64,000 bases of DNA from contig NZ_JARXHW010000027.1 in assembly GCF_031127805.1 (NCBI RefSeq), positions 1-64,000 of the forward strand, in the 5' to 3' direction. The notes below the pieces were generated by a model. The model searched no databases. It was not told the DNA's origin and was given only the letters and a program-made list of their open reading frames with translations. Shown in pieces: positions 43,253 to 51,762 of the stretch. Origin of the DNA: Thalassobacterium maritimum (GTDB taxonomy: Bacteria > Verrucomicrobiota > Verrucomicrobiia > Opitutales > Coraliomargaritaceae). Numbering within the stretch: the first letter of the stretch is position 1; each line of letters starts with the position of its first letter. A program made the position numbers and the translations under genes.

Positions 43253-45094
43253 TCAACGATAGGGCTCAATGCGAATTCCTTTTAAGCCGATCCCTTTGCC
43301 TTTAAGAAGACGCGGGGTGACCTGCAATTGATTGAGACCAGCATTCGGGATATTGAGCACTCCCAAGCTCACGCTCAAATTACGGTAACGCGGCGGGCCT
43401 GGCTGAAATGATTTCGTTGAATCGAAACCTGACTCAAAGGTCACGAATGTAATACTCTCATCACCACAGGACAATACCCACTCGGAGCCAGCCGCGTCAT
43501 TCTCGCTGGAATATTCGATACTCACCAAATAGTCGCCTGCTTCGAGGACATTGATATCCCAGGTCGCTACGGCATCTTCAGAGCCCCATCGACCGATAAA
43601 ATAATCATGTTTCCACTCACCGAATTTCTCCATCCAACGATAATCACTGTGCTTGCACCCCTCGGTCGTCGCCATCTCAGCCAAAAGCGTCACAGGAGTG
43701 AGTCCATCGATTTGAGTCGCGGGATTGGTGACTTGCGCGGGCTGATCCAGAATCAGTTTTACGACTGAAATCAATGGCAGATCACGACCGACCTTAGAGC
43801 CAAGGTTCAACTCCAAGATTGAGCCATCTTGTGTAAAATCAACTGCGGAAGCATCCTGCAGCAGCGAAGCTTGCACCACTTTTGCGCCGAGGTCCGCGAT
43901 GCGCAGGACGCCCGCTTGAGGCCATTCGAAAACGTGCAAATAAAGTTCCTGACCTTTGGTGGTGATATCCCCCCAGCTAAAACCCTGATCGAATGGAGAA
44001 GCATCCGCCCCGTAGATCGCTTCACCGTGTGCACGTATCCATTCGCCTGATTTCGTCAAACTTTCCACTGCTTGCTCGGGAAGTGAACCATCTCCCTTGG
44101 GCCCAACATTCAGCATATAAGATCCACCGCGTGCAACGACTCGCACCAGTCGCTCGCAGATCGCCTTGGGCGATTTCCAGTTCTGATCGTACCAAGCATA
44201 TGACCAGGAATCGTTGGTGGTGTCCACCGTCTCCCAAGCGTCCACTTTCGGACGCACAATCGGGATTTGCATATCCCCCAGCGAAACATAATCACCATAA
44301 CCACCGCCGATACGACTGTTGATTAAACAGTCCGGCTGTAAGCCCTGAACCAAATCCACCAAGCGGGCGCTATACTCCTTCGGCATGCCTCCGGGAGTAT
44401 CGAACCAAATCAACGCAATAGGACCATAATTCGTGAGCAGTTCCGTGACCTGAGGAATCACCTTCTGCTCAAAATAAATATTAAAGTCATCCGGTGTGTA
44501 GCCTGCCGGGCGCTCCCCTTTGTATTTCCCTCCATAAGGCTCGGTCCAATCCTGGTTCTGTGAATAATAAAAGCCAAGACGCATCCCTTCCGCCTGACAG
44601 GCGTCAGCGAGCTCTTTCATCAAATCACGATCGTAAGGGGTGGCCTTAGTGATTGTGAAATCGCTGACCTGCGAGTCAAACATCGCAAAGCCTTCATGAT
44701 GCTTAGCGGTGATCACAATCGTTTTCATCCCCGCGGCTTTGGCCAGTTTGACTAGGCCCACGGCATCAAATTGGTCCGGGTTAAAATTCTTGGCGTAGTC
44801 CATATATTCCTGCACGGGAATCTCTGCCATGTGCATAATCCACTCTCCGATGCCATAATAAGTCTGACCATTCCAAACTCCCGCCATTTGCGAATACAGG
44901 CCCCAATGGATAAACATGGCATATTTATCTTCTGTGAACCATTTCAGGCTGGGGTGAGTGGCTTGAATTGAGAGCTTTTCTTCGCCCCACATTTCGTCCA
45001 TACCCTGCTCTTTTTCAACAGCCGAGAGCGTGGATGCATTCAATAGCAGAGCCATCAGCAGTGCGCTCAAGCGAAGGTAAAACGTATCTTTCAT
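43253..45094 (-). CDS. secreted alpha-L-fucosidase, GH29 (GH29b)
   Basis: 613 residues from the ATG at 45094 (MKDTFYLRLSALLMALLLNASTLSA); one four codons upstream is also possible. GH29 marks: YAMFIHWGLYS, TAKHHEGFAMFDS, nucleophile D232 in LIWFDTPGG, DTTNDSWSYAW and GGSYMLNVGPKGDGSLP. The C-terminal ~140 residues form an extra beta-sandwich (AVATWDINVLEAGDYLVSIEYSS) of the kind found on GH29a, though divergent. The two GH29s differ strongly around the nucleophile loop (MWFDGDW versus IWFDTPGG) and probably prefer different linkages or sulfation. It follows sulfatase 11 by 93 bp and likely shares the GH43a promoter. Confidence 0.92.
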   Translation of the reverse strand: MKDTFYLRLSALLMALLLNASTLSAVEKEQGMDEMWGEEKLSIQATHPSLKWFTEDKYAMFIHWGLYSQMAGVWNGQTYYGIGEWIMHMAEIPVQEYMDYAKNFNPDQFDAVGLVKLAKAAGMKTIVITAKHHEGFAMFDSQVSDFTITKATPYDRDLMKELADACQAEGMRLGFYYSQNQDWTEPYGGKYKGERPAGYTPDDFNIYFEQKVIPQVTELLTNYGPIALIWFDTPGGMPKEYSARLVDLVQGLQPDCLINSRIGGGYGDYVSLGDMQIPIVRPKVDAWETVDTTNDSWSYAWYDQNWKSPKAICERLVRVVARGGSYMLNVGPKGDGSLPEQAVESLTKSGEWIRAHGEAIYGADASPFDQGFSWGDITTKGQELYLHVFEWPQAGVLRIADLGAKVVQASLLQDASAVDFTQDGSILELNLGSKVGRDLPLISVVKLILDQPAQVTNPATQIDGLTPVTLLAEMATTEGCKHSDYRWMEKFGEWKHDYFIGRWGSEDAVATWDINVLEAGDYLVSIEYSSENDAAGSEWVLSCGDESITFVTFESGFDSTKSFQPGPPRYRNLSVSLGVLNIPNAGLNQLQVTPRLLKGKGIGLKGIRIEPYR

Positions 45095-45187
45095 TATAGG
45101 TATCATTAGCAGATTAACAAGAATCCGCTAAGCATACATCAATTCCCGCAAGGCACCTATAGCGCATTTAGGGGATAAAAGGCGTTT

Positions 45188-46675
45188 TTAGCGACCGCTT
45201 TTCCATAGCTGGATCTGCTTCACATCATTCTTCGCAGTAGAACCTTCGGTGCTGCGCCCGCGGAACACATCCGCTTCTAACTGTGCGAGCAAACGCTGAA
45301 CCACTTCGGGCTGCGACTCATAGAGATTGGTGGTTTCACTGGGATCGTTCGCCAGGTCATAGAGTTGTGCGACGGGCGCACGGGAGCGCTTGGCCTGATC
45401 TTCCTTGGGACTGGTCCAACCACCCGATCCTCTCGCCAGCAAGAGCTTCCACTTCCCCATGCGATAGCCAAAGTGTCCACTGATCGAATGATGAATCACG
45501 CCCTCGCGTGTGGATACAATCGGCTCCCCCTTTAGAGCGGGCAAAAAGCTGACGCTGTCCTCCGCACCATCTGATGGAAGTTTTGTATCCAAAATGTCCG
45601 CACAGCTCGCAAAGAAGTCGGTCAGGCAGAGCAATTGATCCGAACGGCTCCCCGCTTGAACGACCTCCGGCCAACGCACAATGAACGGCACGCGATGCCC
45701 GCCCTCCCAGAGGTCAGCCTTCGAGCCGCGGAACTCCGCGCTCACCTGGTGCCCCTGTTGCGCCAGTGCAGGAATATTCGCCGCTTTGGAGCAGCCATTA
45801 TCACTACTAAAAATCACCAAGGTATTGTCGGTCAGACCGTTGCGGTCGAGCGCAGCCAGGATTTCACCGAATCCGGCATCGGTCTGCATGACAAAATCCG
45901 CGTAGTCGCCGAGCCCGCTTTTCCCTTTCCAGTCCTCGGTCGGCACGATCGGCGTGTGCGGGGAACCGTAGGGCACATAGAGAAAGAAGGGTTGCCCGTC
46001 ATCGTCTTGAGCGCGTGCATCGATGTATTCGACAGCTTTTTGGGTGAGACGCGGCAACATGTGAATTTCATCTTCGTGCGCAATGACAGTGTCGTTCTCA
46101 ATCACTCCCTTCATATCGCCGGCATGATGGAAACCATGATAGTAATCAAAACCGCGATCCACCGGGCCATCCGGAATAGTGCTTCCGACCGGTGCCAGGG
46201 TATGGCGGCCCTTGCGCTGGATGGGCTTCTGCGTTTCGGGGTCCAGATAGAGGAAGTTCAAGTGCCATTTGCCAACGATGGCCGTATGATAGCCCTGTGC
46301 TTTCAAGAAGCTGGCCACGGTCGGGCGCTCTCGAGCAATCAAGCAGGGCTTAAAGCCTTGAACCACTCCTCGCTGTAAGCTGGTGCGCCAACTGTAGCGT
46401 CCGGTCAACAAACCGTAGCGCGTGGGCGTGCAGACGGAAGAGCCTGAGTGTGCATCGGTGAAAATCATCCCCTCACGTCCGAGACGGTCCATTGAAGGCG
46501 TCGGAATTTTCCCGTGTTCAGGGTTGAGGATCTGCACGTCGCCATAGCCGAGGTCGTCGCAGAGCACGAAGACGATATTTGGTATCGACGGACTCACCAC
46601 AGGTGCTTGAGCCGCCCCCGATAAGTTCGCAACAACCGTTAAGCATAGAATAGAAATGAGGCACTTGAATCGCAT
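45188..46675 (-). CDS. secreted S1-family sulfatase, CTPTR type (sulfatase 11)
   Basis: A 495-residue sulfatase with signal MRFKCLISILCLTVVANLSGAAQA. LCDDLGYGD, formylglycine motif C82-T-P-T-R, GKWHLN with K136 and H138, FSSDNGCSK and EGGHRVPFIVRWP are present, so it should be active. It lies 40 bp after GH43a and 93 bp before GH29b, giving a GH43-sulfatase-fucosidase unit. Confidence 0.94.
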   Translation of the reverse strand: MRFKCLISILCLTVVANLSGAAQAPVVSPSIPNIVFVLCDDLGYGDVQILNPEHGKIPTPSMDRLGREGMIFTDAHSGSSVCTPTRYGLLTGRYSWRTSLQRGVVQGFKPCLIARERPTVASFLKAQGYHTAIVGKWHLNFLYLDPETQKPIQRKGRHTLAPVGSTIPDGPVDRGFDYYHGFHHAGDMKGVIENDTVIAHEDEIHMLPRLTQKAVEYIDARAQDDDGQPFFLYVPYGSPHTPIVPTEDWKGKSGLGDYADFVMQTDAGFGEILAALDRNGLTDNTLVIFSSDNGCSKAANIPALAQQGHQVSAEFRGSKADLWEGGHRVPFIVRWPEVVQAGSRSDQLLCLTDFFASCADILDTKLPSDGAEDSVSFLPALKGEPIVSTREGVIHHSISGHFGYRMGKWKLLLARGSGGWTSPKEDQAKRSRAPVAQLYDLANDPSETTNLYESQPEVVQRLLAQLEADVFRGRSTEGSTAKNDVKQIQLWKSGR

Positions 46676-46715
46676 GATTTATTTGAAATGCAGACTGATT
46701 GGATCAAGGATGGGC

Positions 46716-47705
46716 TTAATTTTGCTGGGAGCTTTGCACGACCTGCTTCATGGTGCCATCCGCATTAAATGTGACCGGATCAAAACAGATGGAGCGGTTC
46801 GTAACCTTTCCTCCGGACAGGTCCGCGTTGTGATAAAACAAATACCACTGACCTTTATAGGCCACAACGGATCCGTGCGTGGTGAGAGAACTGGTCTTGT
46901 CCAAGAGAATGCCTTTGTGCTCCCACGGGCCCATCGGATGCTCGCTCATGGCATAGCGCATCTGATGCCCACGCGGCGTATTATCGGGATAAATCATGTA
47001 GTAGATCCCCTCGCGCTTAAACACAAATGCACCTTCGCGGAAATCCTCGAGCCCATGCATGCGCATGGAGGGCCCTTCGACTTCCACCATGTTCGCTTTC
47101 AACTTGGCAACCAGTGGCTCTCCTAATCCCCCGTAGTAAAGATAGGCCTGTCCATCCTCGTCAATAAAGACGCAAGGATCAATATGGGGTTCCAGCCCCT
47201 CGATGTATCCTTGCACCTTAAAACCGGAAGCCGGGCTTTGACTGGTGGCGATGCCAATTTTCCAGCTGTCCCGCGCATTCGGCCCGGTCGGATGTGGGAA
47301 ATAAAAATAATAGGTCCCCTCTTTATACGCACAATCAGGTGCCCACATATAGCCTCCACCCTTTCGGCCCCAATCCACATCACGGGAATGCAGAATCTCT
47401 CCATGATCCGTCCAGTGGACCATGTCATCGGTCGAAAAGACATGATAGCCATCCATTTTTTGATAGCCCCGACCACCCGCCACGTCGGTGGAAGGATACA
47501 CATACAATCGCCCATCCTCCCAAACATGCGCCGAAGGATCAGCCGTATACATGTGCCGAATGAATGGATTTGCGGCCCGCGGCGCACTGAGTCCGCTAAC
47601 CGCACTAGCCGCAGTAGCCGCACTGGTGACCGCCAATTGCCCGAACGTGGACAGCGCCAGTAATCCACTGACAGAAAACAGAGCAAGGGTATTGAGTCGA
47701 GACAT
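46716..47705 (-). CDS. secreted GH43-like glycosidase (GH43a)
   Basis: 329 residues; the start at 47705 (MSRLNTLALFSVSGLLALSTFG...) gives the signal peptide. Five-bladed propeller pattern with the three GH43 acids: base in YTADPSAHVWEDGRLYVYPSTD, pKa modulator in HIDPCVFIDEDGQAYLYYG, and acid Glu in DFREGAFVFKREGIYYMIYP. GH43 enzymes include beta-xylosidases, alpha-L-arabinofuranosidases and galactosidases; this subfamily's sugar cannot be told here. It shares most blocks with GH43c in operon C (HSRDVxWG, MWAPDCAYK, YHNxxLSGG), so the two are duplicates with different tails. First gene of a three-gene unit. Confidence 0.9.
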   Translation of the reverse strand: MSRLNTLALFSVSGLLALSTFGQLAVTSAATAASAVSGLSAPRAANPFIRHMYTADPSAHVWEDGRLYVYPSTDVAGGRGYQKMDGYHVFSTDDMVHWTDHGEILHSRDVDWGRKGGGYMWAPDCAYKEGTYYFYFPHPTGPNARDSWKIGIATSQSPASGFKVQGYIEGLEPHIDPCVFIDEDGQAYLYYGGLGEPLVAKLKANMVEVEGPSMRMHGLEDFREGAFVFKREGIYYMIYPDNTPRGHQMRYAMSEHPMGPWEHKGILLDKTSSLTTHGSVVAYKGQWYLFYHNADLSGGKVTNRSICFDPVTFNADGTMKQVVQSSQQN

Positions 47706-47795
47706 AGTCGTGCGGTCGAGGGATATTGTAAGCAACAGAACTGCCGAAGCGACGGGAACTGAAAGATACAGGATACCAGATAATTACGGTTTCAA

Positions 47796-47815
47796 CATCA
47801 CGTGAATACGCCACC
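47796..47815. promoter_or_regulatory. candidate regulon operator, GH43a unit
   Basis: CATCACGTGAATACGCCACC, 90 bp upstream of the chosen GH43a start. The proximal arm is CATCAC; the distal half is degenerate but nearly the same as that of the sulfatase 10 site. Confidence 0.4.
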
Positions 47816-47884
47816 TCTCAGCGACTGCAATCGACGTCAGAACTCGCGGATACGCTCTTGAGGCAGCTAGATCATAAACAACAC

Positions 47885-47918
47885 AAAAAATCCGGCGCTC
47901 ACAATGGAACGCCGGATT
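47885..47918 (-). terminator. rho-independent terminator of the PEP-CTERM gene
   Basis: AATCCGGCG (47889-47897) and CGCCGGATT (47910-47918) form a perfect 9-bp GC-rich stem with a 12-base loop. Read on the minus strand the stem runs into TTTTTTGTG. It stands 58 bp behind the PEP-CTERM stop (47977) and would insulate GH43a from that gene. Confidence 0.85.
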
Positions 47919-47976
47919 CAATTAAAAATGAAAGCATGAGCAGGATTGACCGCAACATGCCCACTGATGTTGCGAA

Positions 47977-48825
47977 TTAACGACGACGCATAATGACCGC
48001 AGTCAAGGCAAGCATACCTCCTAGAAGCGCGTAGGTGCCGGGCTCGGGGATCAAAACCAGATCAATGCCAGTCGCAGTATAAACCACATCAGCAGTCAAG
48101 CTGCCGAAGCCGGAAATACTCTCAGCAAATTCCGTCGCATCTGCGAGGTCACTATACGAAAATAAACTAATGGTTCCGGCACCGCCGGTATAGGACGAGC
48201 CATCAATGACAAGGCCCGCACCGGAAACAATCGTCATAGTAGTAATACTATCGATCGTATCGACCCCCGTCATGCCCAGCGTGAAACCGAAAGTAGAAAA
48301 GGCATTCGCATTCAGTGCTCCAGCCACCTCGACGGATGCCGTATCTCCTTCAATCGCAAAAGTAGACGCGGCCAACGTGCCCACGGAAATGCCATCGGTA
48401 GTCAAACTCCCTCCGGAAATGGTATACGAAGCGGAATGACTCCCCACCATAAACAGGCTATCGTCGACGTCAACACTGCCTCCAGTCTGATACACAGTGC
48501 CTGAACCCGCAGCCCCCATATTTATATTTCCTGAAACATTCAAACTAGCACCTGAAAGGATATTTAAAATGTGCCCACCTCGAATTTGAAGTCCTGCCTT
48601 AACGGCTCCATTCAATGAGCCCGCATCACCGGACAGGTTTGTAGTGCTGTCACCATTATCCCCTTCCAGAATAGTATTCGTACCACCTCCGGCGTTCCAA
48701 TTACTCGCAGTCAACCAATCGTTGTCAGTTGGATTCGCTTTCCAATCATCGGAAGCGTACGAGTTAGACAAGGAAGCCAGTAAGCCAAAGGCTGCCAGCG
48801 AAGAAAGGGCGCTAATAGATTTCAT
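47977..48825 (-). CDS. PEP-CTERM protein with autotransporter-like beta repeats
   Basis: 282 residues. Signal peptide to about residue 24 (LLASLSNSYA), then NDWLTASNWNAGGG, a motif common in verrucomicrobial beta-helix proteins. Gly/Ser/Thr repeats follow (GGSVDVDDSLFMVGSHSASYTISGG and related), then the sorting tail IPEPGTYALLGGMLALTAV-IMRRR. Probably an extracellular, exosortase-processed surface or matrix protein. It has its own terminator and a candidate operator 83 bp upstream, so it may be induced with the enzymes and help hold substrate or enzymes at the cell. Confidence 0.85.
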   Translation of the reverse strand: MKSISALSSLAAFGLLASLSNSYASDDWKANPTDNDWLTASNWNAGGGTNTILEGDNGDSTTNLSGDAGSLNGAVKAGLQIRGGHILNILSGASLNVSGNINMGAAGSGTVYQTGGSVDVDDSLFMVGSHSASYTISGGSLTTDGISVGTLAASTFAIEGDTASVEVAGALNANAFSTFGFTLGMTGVDTIDSITTMTIVSGAGLVIDGSSYTGGAGTISLFSYSDLADATEFAESISGFGSLTADVVYTATGIDLVLIPEPGTYALLGGMLALTAVIMRRR

Positions 48826-48908
48826 AAATTTATATAGAGGGGTTAAAGGACAAACGAATTATCCACGCTAACTAAGTTACGACTATAGCAGGACGAATAT
48901 CCGAGGGG

Positions 48909-48928
48909 CATTACGTATACGCATGATT
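48909..48928. promoter_or_regulatory. candidate regulon operator, PEP-CTERM gene (degenerate)
   Basis: CATTACGTATACGCATGATT, 83 bp upstream of the PEP-CTERM gene. It keeps the ACGTATA core and TGAT arm of the cluster site, itself centred on a GTATAC palindrome. Weaker evidence than sites A-C. Confidence 0.35.
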
Positions 48929-49036
48929 TCCCGTATCTCTCAATCGAGGAATGTGTCGCCCCGCACTCAACAGTGATCACTGCGCTGACAATGCATGTTG
49001 CCCAAGTTCAGCGGCATGCCCCGGCGAAGCTCTATG

Positions 49037-50005
49037 CTATTTCGCTGGTCTTTTCTTCGGAGCGGCCACTGCCACGCCTTCGTCTAAAGTGTAAACTACT
49101 GGCTCGATCGTTCCGTCCGGGCGAAATGTGATAGGCTCGAAACAAACAGAACGTCGGCAATGACTCCCCTCGTTCACATCCCCCCGATGGTAAAAGAGAT
49201 ACCACTGCCCCTCAAACTCAATCACAGAGGTATGGTTCGGTGAATACGGCGAGTTGGACGCAAGCTCACCGATCAATTCAGCATATTGCGGCAAGGGGGA
49301 ATCCGACATCCAATATTTCGTCACCCGGCCCACGCGTGCACTGAAATAGTAAATCCCATCGCGCTTAAACACGTGAACGGCTTCATTGACTTCTTCTTTG
49401 CTCAAGCGCACCCAGGGGCCGTCGAGCTCGACCATATTATCCTTCAACTTGGCACCCATGATGTGCCTGCCGGGCTCACCGATATCGTGCCAGTGATCAT
49501 TGCCGTAGATATAAGCTTGGCCGTCGTCATCGACAAAGACCGTGGGGTCAAAAATCCGGGTGATTGGCTGACTGGTCGCCGCCTCCCAGGGGCCGACCGG
49601 CGAACGGCTCTTCGCAACCCCGATCTCATTCACGTTTCCGGGAAAATACCAATAGAACCAGCCATCTTTATAGGCCGCATCCGGGGCATTCATATTCGAC
49701 CGAAAGTGCTCAAAGCCCGGATCGAGTTGCGGGTCCAAGACCACACCGTGATTGACCCAGTGCTTCATGTCGGAACTCTCCAGAATCACATAATCCTTCA
49801 TCGACTCGTAATTCTTCGCGTCAGGCTGGTCATGCGAGCAATAGACATACACTTTGCCATCAAACACTTCGGCTGCGGGGTCCGCCGCATAGACGAAGCC
49901 GGGATCCGTCTTTCTTAAAATTGGATTTCCCGCCCACAAGCCAGCGGTGCTGACACTAAACAGGCAGAGTGCCAACAGTTGGCTGAATCGACGTTTGCGC
50001 ATCAT
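49037..50005 (-). CDS. secreted GH43-like glycosidase (GH43b)
   Basis: 322 residues; signal peptide MMRKRRFSQLLALCLFSVSTAGLWA. The three propeller acids lie in VYAADPAAEVFDGKVYVYCSHD, RIFDPTVFVDDDGQAYIYG and EVNEAVHVFKRDGIYYFSARVG. Compared with GH43a and GH43c it has a different substrate loop (NDHWHDIGEPGRHIMG) and an Ala/Lys/Pro tail. Probable last gene of operon C, 126 bp after sulfatase 12; that gap has only a half-match to the operator (CTATCACATTAGCAC), so its own promoter is not excluded. Confidence 0.88.
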   Translation of the reverse strand: MMRKRRFSQLLALCLFSVSTAGLWAGNPILRKTDPGFVYAADPAAEVFDGKVYVYCSHDQPDAKNYESMKDYVILESSDMKHWVNHGVVLDPQLDPGFEHFRSNMNAPDAAYKDGWFYWYFPGNVNEIGVAKSRSPVGPWEAATSQPITRIFDPTVFVDDDGQAYIYGNDHWHDIGEPGRHIMGAKLKDNMVELDGPWVRLSKEEVNEAVHVFKRDGIYYFSARVGRVTKYWMSDSPLPQYAELIGELASNSPYSPNHTSVIEFEGQWYLFYHRGDVNEGSHCRRSVCFEPITFRPDGTIEPVVYTLDEGVAVAAPKKRPAK

Positions 50006-50131
50006 TTTTTCAAGTTCAATCTAAGGGGGCTATCGTGCTGTAAGTTCGTCGAGGTACATCCCTCCCGACTCCACAGTAACAAGACCTATCACATTAGCAC
50101 CCTGCTGTAAAGCAATGCCAGCCGCCAGCGC

Positions 50132-51676
50132 CTACTGGCGAAGTCCATCGGCCGCTATCAGCTCCTGCAGTTGCAGGGCCATGGCCCGCGCTTTTTCCGG
50201 ATGAGTGCTCACCAGATTATTTTGCTCTGAAGGATCGTCTGCCAAGTGATACAAGCGCTCCGGTTCCGCCGGGCCGACCCAGGATTTCGCCGTTGCTGTA
50301 ATATACTTCCATTGTCCGACACGCAAAGCACGGGCATCGCTCGGAGCCTCCTCCAGCATGAAGGCTAAGCCCTGCGTATCCTTGCCCAGAAATGCATCCA
50401 GTGTATTGCGGCTATCTGGCGCGGCATCTTCTGTAAGATCCAGTCCGAGCAGCGCAGCGAAGGAGGCGATTAAATCGATTTGGTTGACCAAGGCATCGGA
50501 GCTGCCGGGCTGAATCCGGGCGGGCCAGCGCACGATAAATGGCACGCGCGTGCCACCTTCGTAGATCTGATACTTGCCGCCACGATAGATACCGGAGCCA
50601 TCATGCCCACGGTCCAACTCACCCTGCGATCTTCTTATGCGGGTGCCATCGACATAGCCATCGTCGTAAACGGGACCGTTATCACTGGAGAAAATTACAA
50701 TCGTGTTTTCGCTCAGACCATGCGCTTCCAGGGCTTTCATGATCTCGCCGGTGGTCCAATCAAACTGCACCATTGCATCGCCACGGTAGCCAAGCTCCGT
50801 CGCACCTTGAAAACGGGGATGCGGCGCACGGGGCACATGAACATCCTGCGATGCAAAATAGAGGAAAAAGGGCTGATCCTTGTGCGCGGCAATGTATTGT
50901 TTCGCCTGATCCACGAAGACATCAGCCATGGTTTCATCATCCCAGAGTGCCGCTTTTCCGCCCGCCATATAGCCGATGCGCCCGATACCGTTGATCACGG
51001 AGTTGTTATGGCCATGTGTGCTGCGGTAATAAGTCATCGCGGCCTTGTCCTTTCTTCCGTCCGGATAGCGGGTGCTCCCCGGGCGGTTCACTTGCTTTGG
51101 CGAATTGCCCACATAGAGTGGATCCTCGGGATCTAGATTGAGCACGTAATGCCCGTCCAAATACACACAGGGCACACGGTCATTGGTCGACGGCAGCAGG
51201 AAGGAGTCATCGAATCCGATCTCCAAAGGCCCCGGCTTGACCGCTCCATTCCAATCCACGGGTGTCCCCTCCGCACCAATCCCCAGGTGCCACTTTCCGA
51301 TGACTGCCGTCTCATAGCCGGCTTGCTTAAATAGCTTCGGCAGCGTCAAAATATCCGTAGGAATACTGAGTGGTGCATTGGGCGGAAGGATCGCGACACC
51401 ATGACGAAAGCCATGAACCCCCGTGAGCAAGGAGTAGCGTGAGGGCGTGCAAGTGGCCGCCGCACAGTGACCATCGGTAAAGCGTAAGCCCTCCTGTGCG
51501 AGCTGATCGATGTTCGGCGTAGGAATCATAGTGGATCCATAGGCGCCCACATCCCCATAGCCGACATCGTCGCCATAAATGATCACGACATTGGGCTGTG
51601 CATTCGATGCGGCTGCGAGCCAAACAGATGTAGCCATCAGGCCCCCCATCACGATGCTAAGGTATTTCTTGTTCAT
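50132..51676 (-). CDS. secreted S1-family sulfatase (sulfatase 12)
   Basis: 514 residues from the ATG at 51676 (MNKKYLSIVMGGLMATSVWLAAASNA); the longer frame to 51760 adds a Pro/Arg leader in front of the signal. YGDDVGYGDVGAYGS, C76-T-P-S-R, GKWHLG with K128 and H130, and FSSDNGPVYDDGYVDG are present. A long insertion after the His motif (PGSTRYPDGRKDKAAMTYYRSTHGH) sets it apart from the sulfatase 5/9 group. Second-last gene of operon C, 86 bp after sulfatase 13. Confidence 0.94.
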   Translation of the reverse strand: MNKKYLSIVMGGLMATSVWLAAASNAQPNVVIIYGDDVGYGDVGAYGSTMIPTPNIDQLAQEGLRFTDGHCAAATCTPSRYSLLTGVHGFRHGVAILPPNAPLSIPTDILTLPKLFKQAGYETAVIGKWHLGIGAEGTPVDWNGAVKPGPLEIGFDDSFLLPSTNDRVPCVYLDGHYVLNLDPEDPLYVGNSPKQVNRPGSTRYPDGRKDKAAMTYYRSTHGHNNSVINGIGRIGYMAGGKAALWDDETMADVFVDQAKQYIAAHKDQPFFLYFASQDVHVPRAPHPRFQGATELGYRGDAMVQFDWTTGEIMKALEAHGLSENTIVIFSSDNGPVYDDGYVDGTRIRRSQGELDRGHDGSGIYRGGKYQIYEGGTRVPFIVRWPARIQPGSSDALVNQIDLIASFAALLGLDLTEDAAPDSRNTLDAFLGKDTQGLAFMLEEAPSDARALRVGQWKYITATAKSWVGPAEPERLYHLADDPSEQNNLVSTHPEKARAMALQLQELIAADGLRQ

Positions 51677-51762
51677 AGGGTAATTTTGTTGCGTATTTGG
51701 GATTCTTTTCAGTCGGCCCGGGGGCACCGGTTTGCGCACGCCACTCTTTGAGCAGGGCATAC

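Noticed and set aside
50082..50105. CTATCACATTAGCACCC before GH43b as a further regulon operator.
   Set aside because: Only the TATCAC half matches; GH43b can be transcribed from operon C, so the evidence is too thin.
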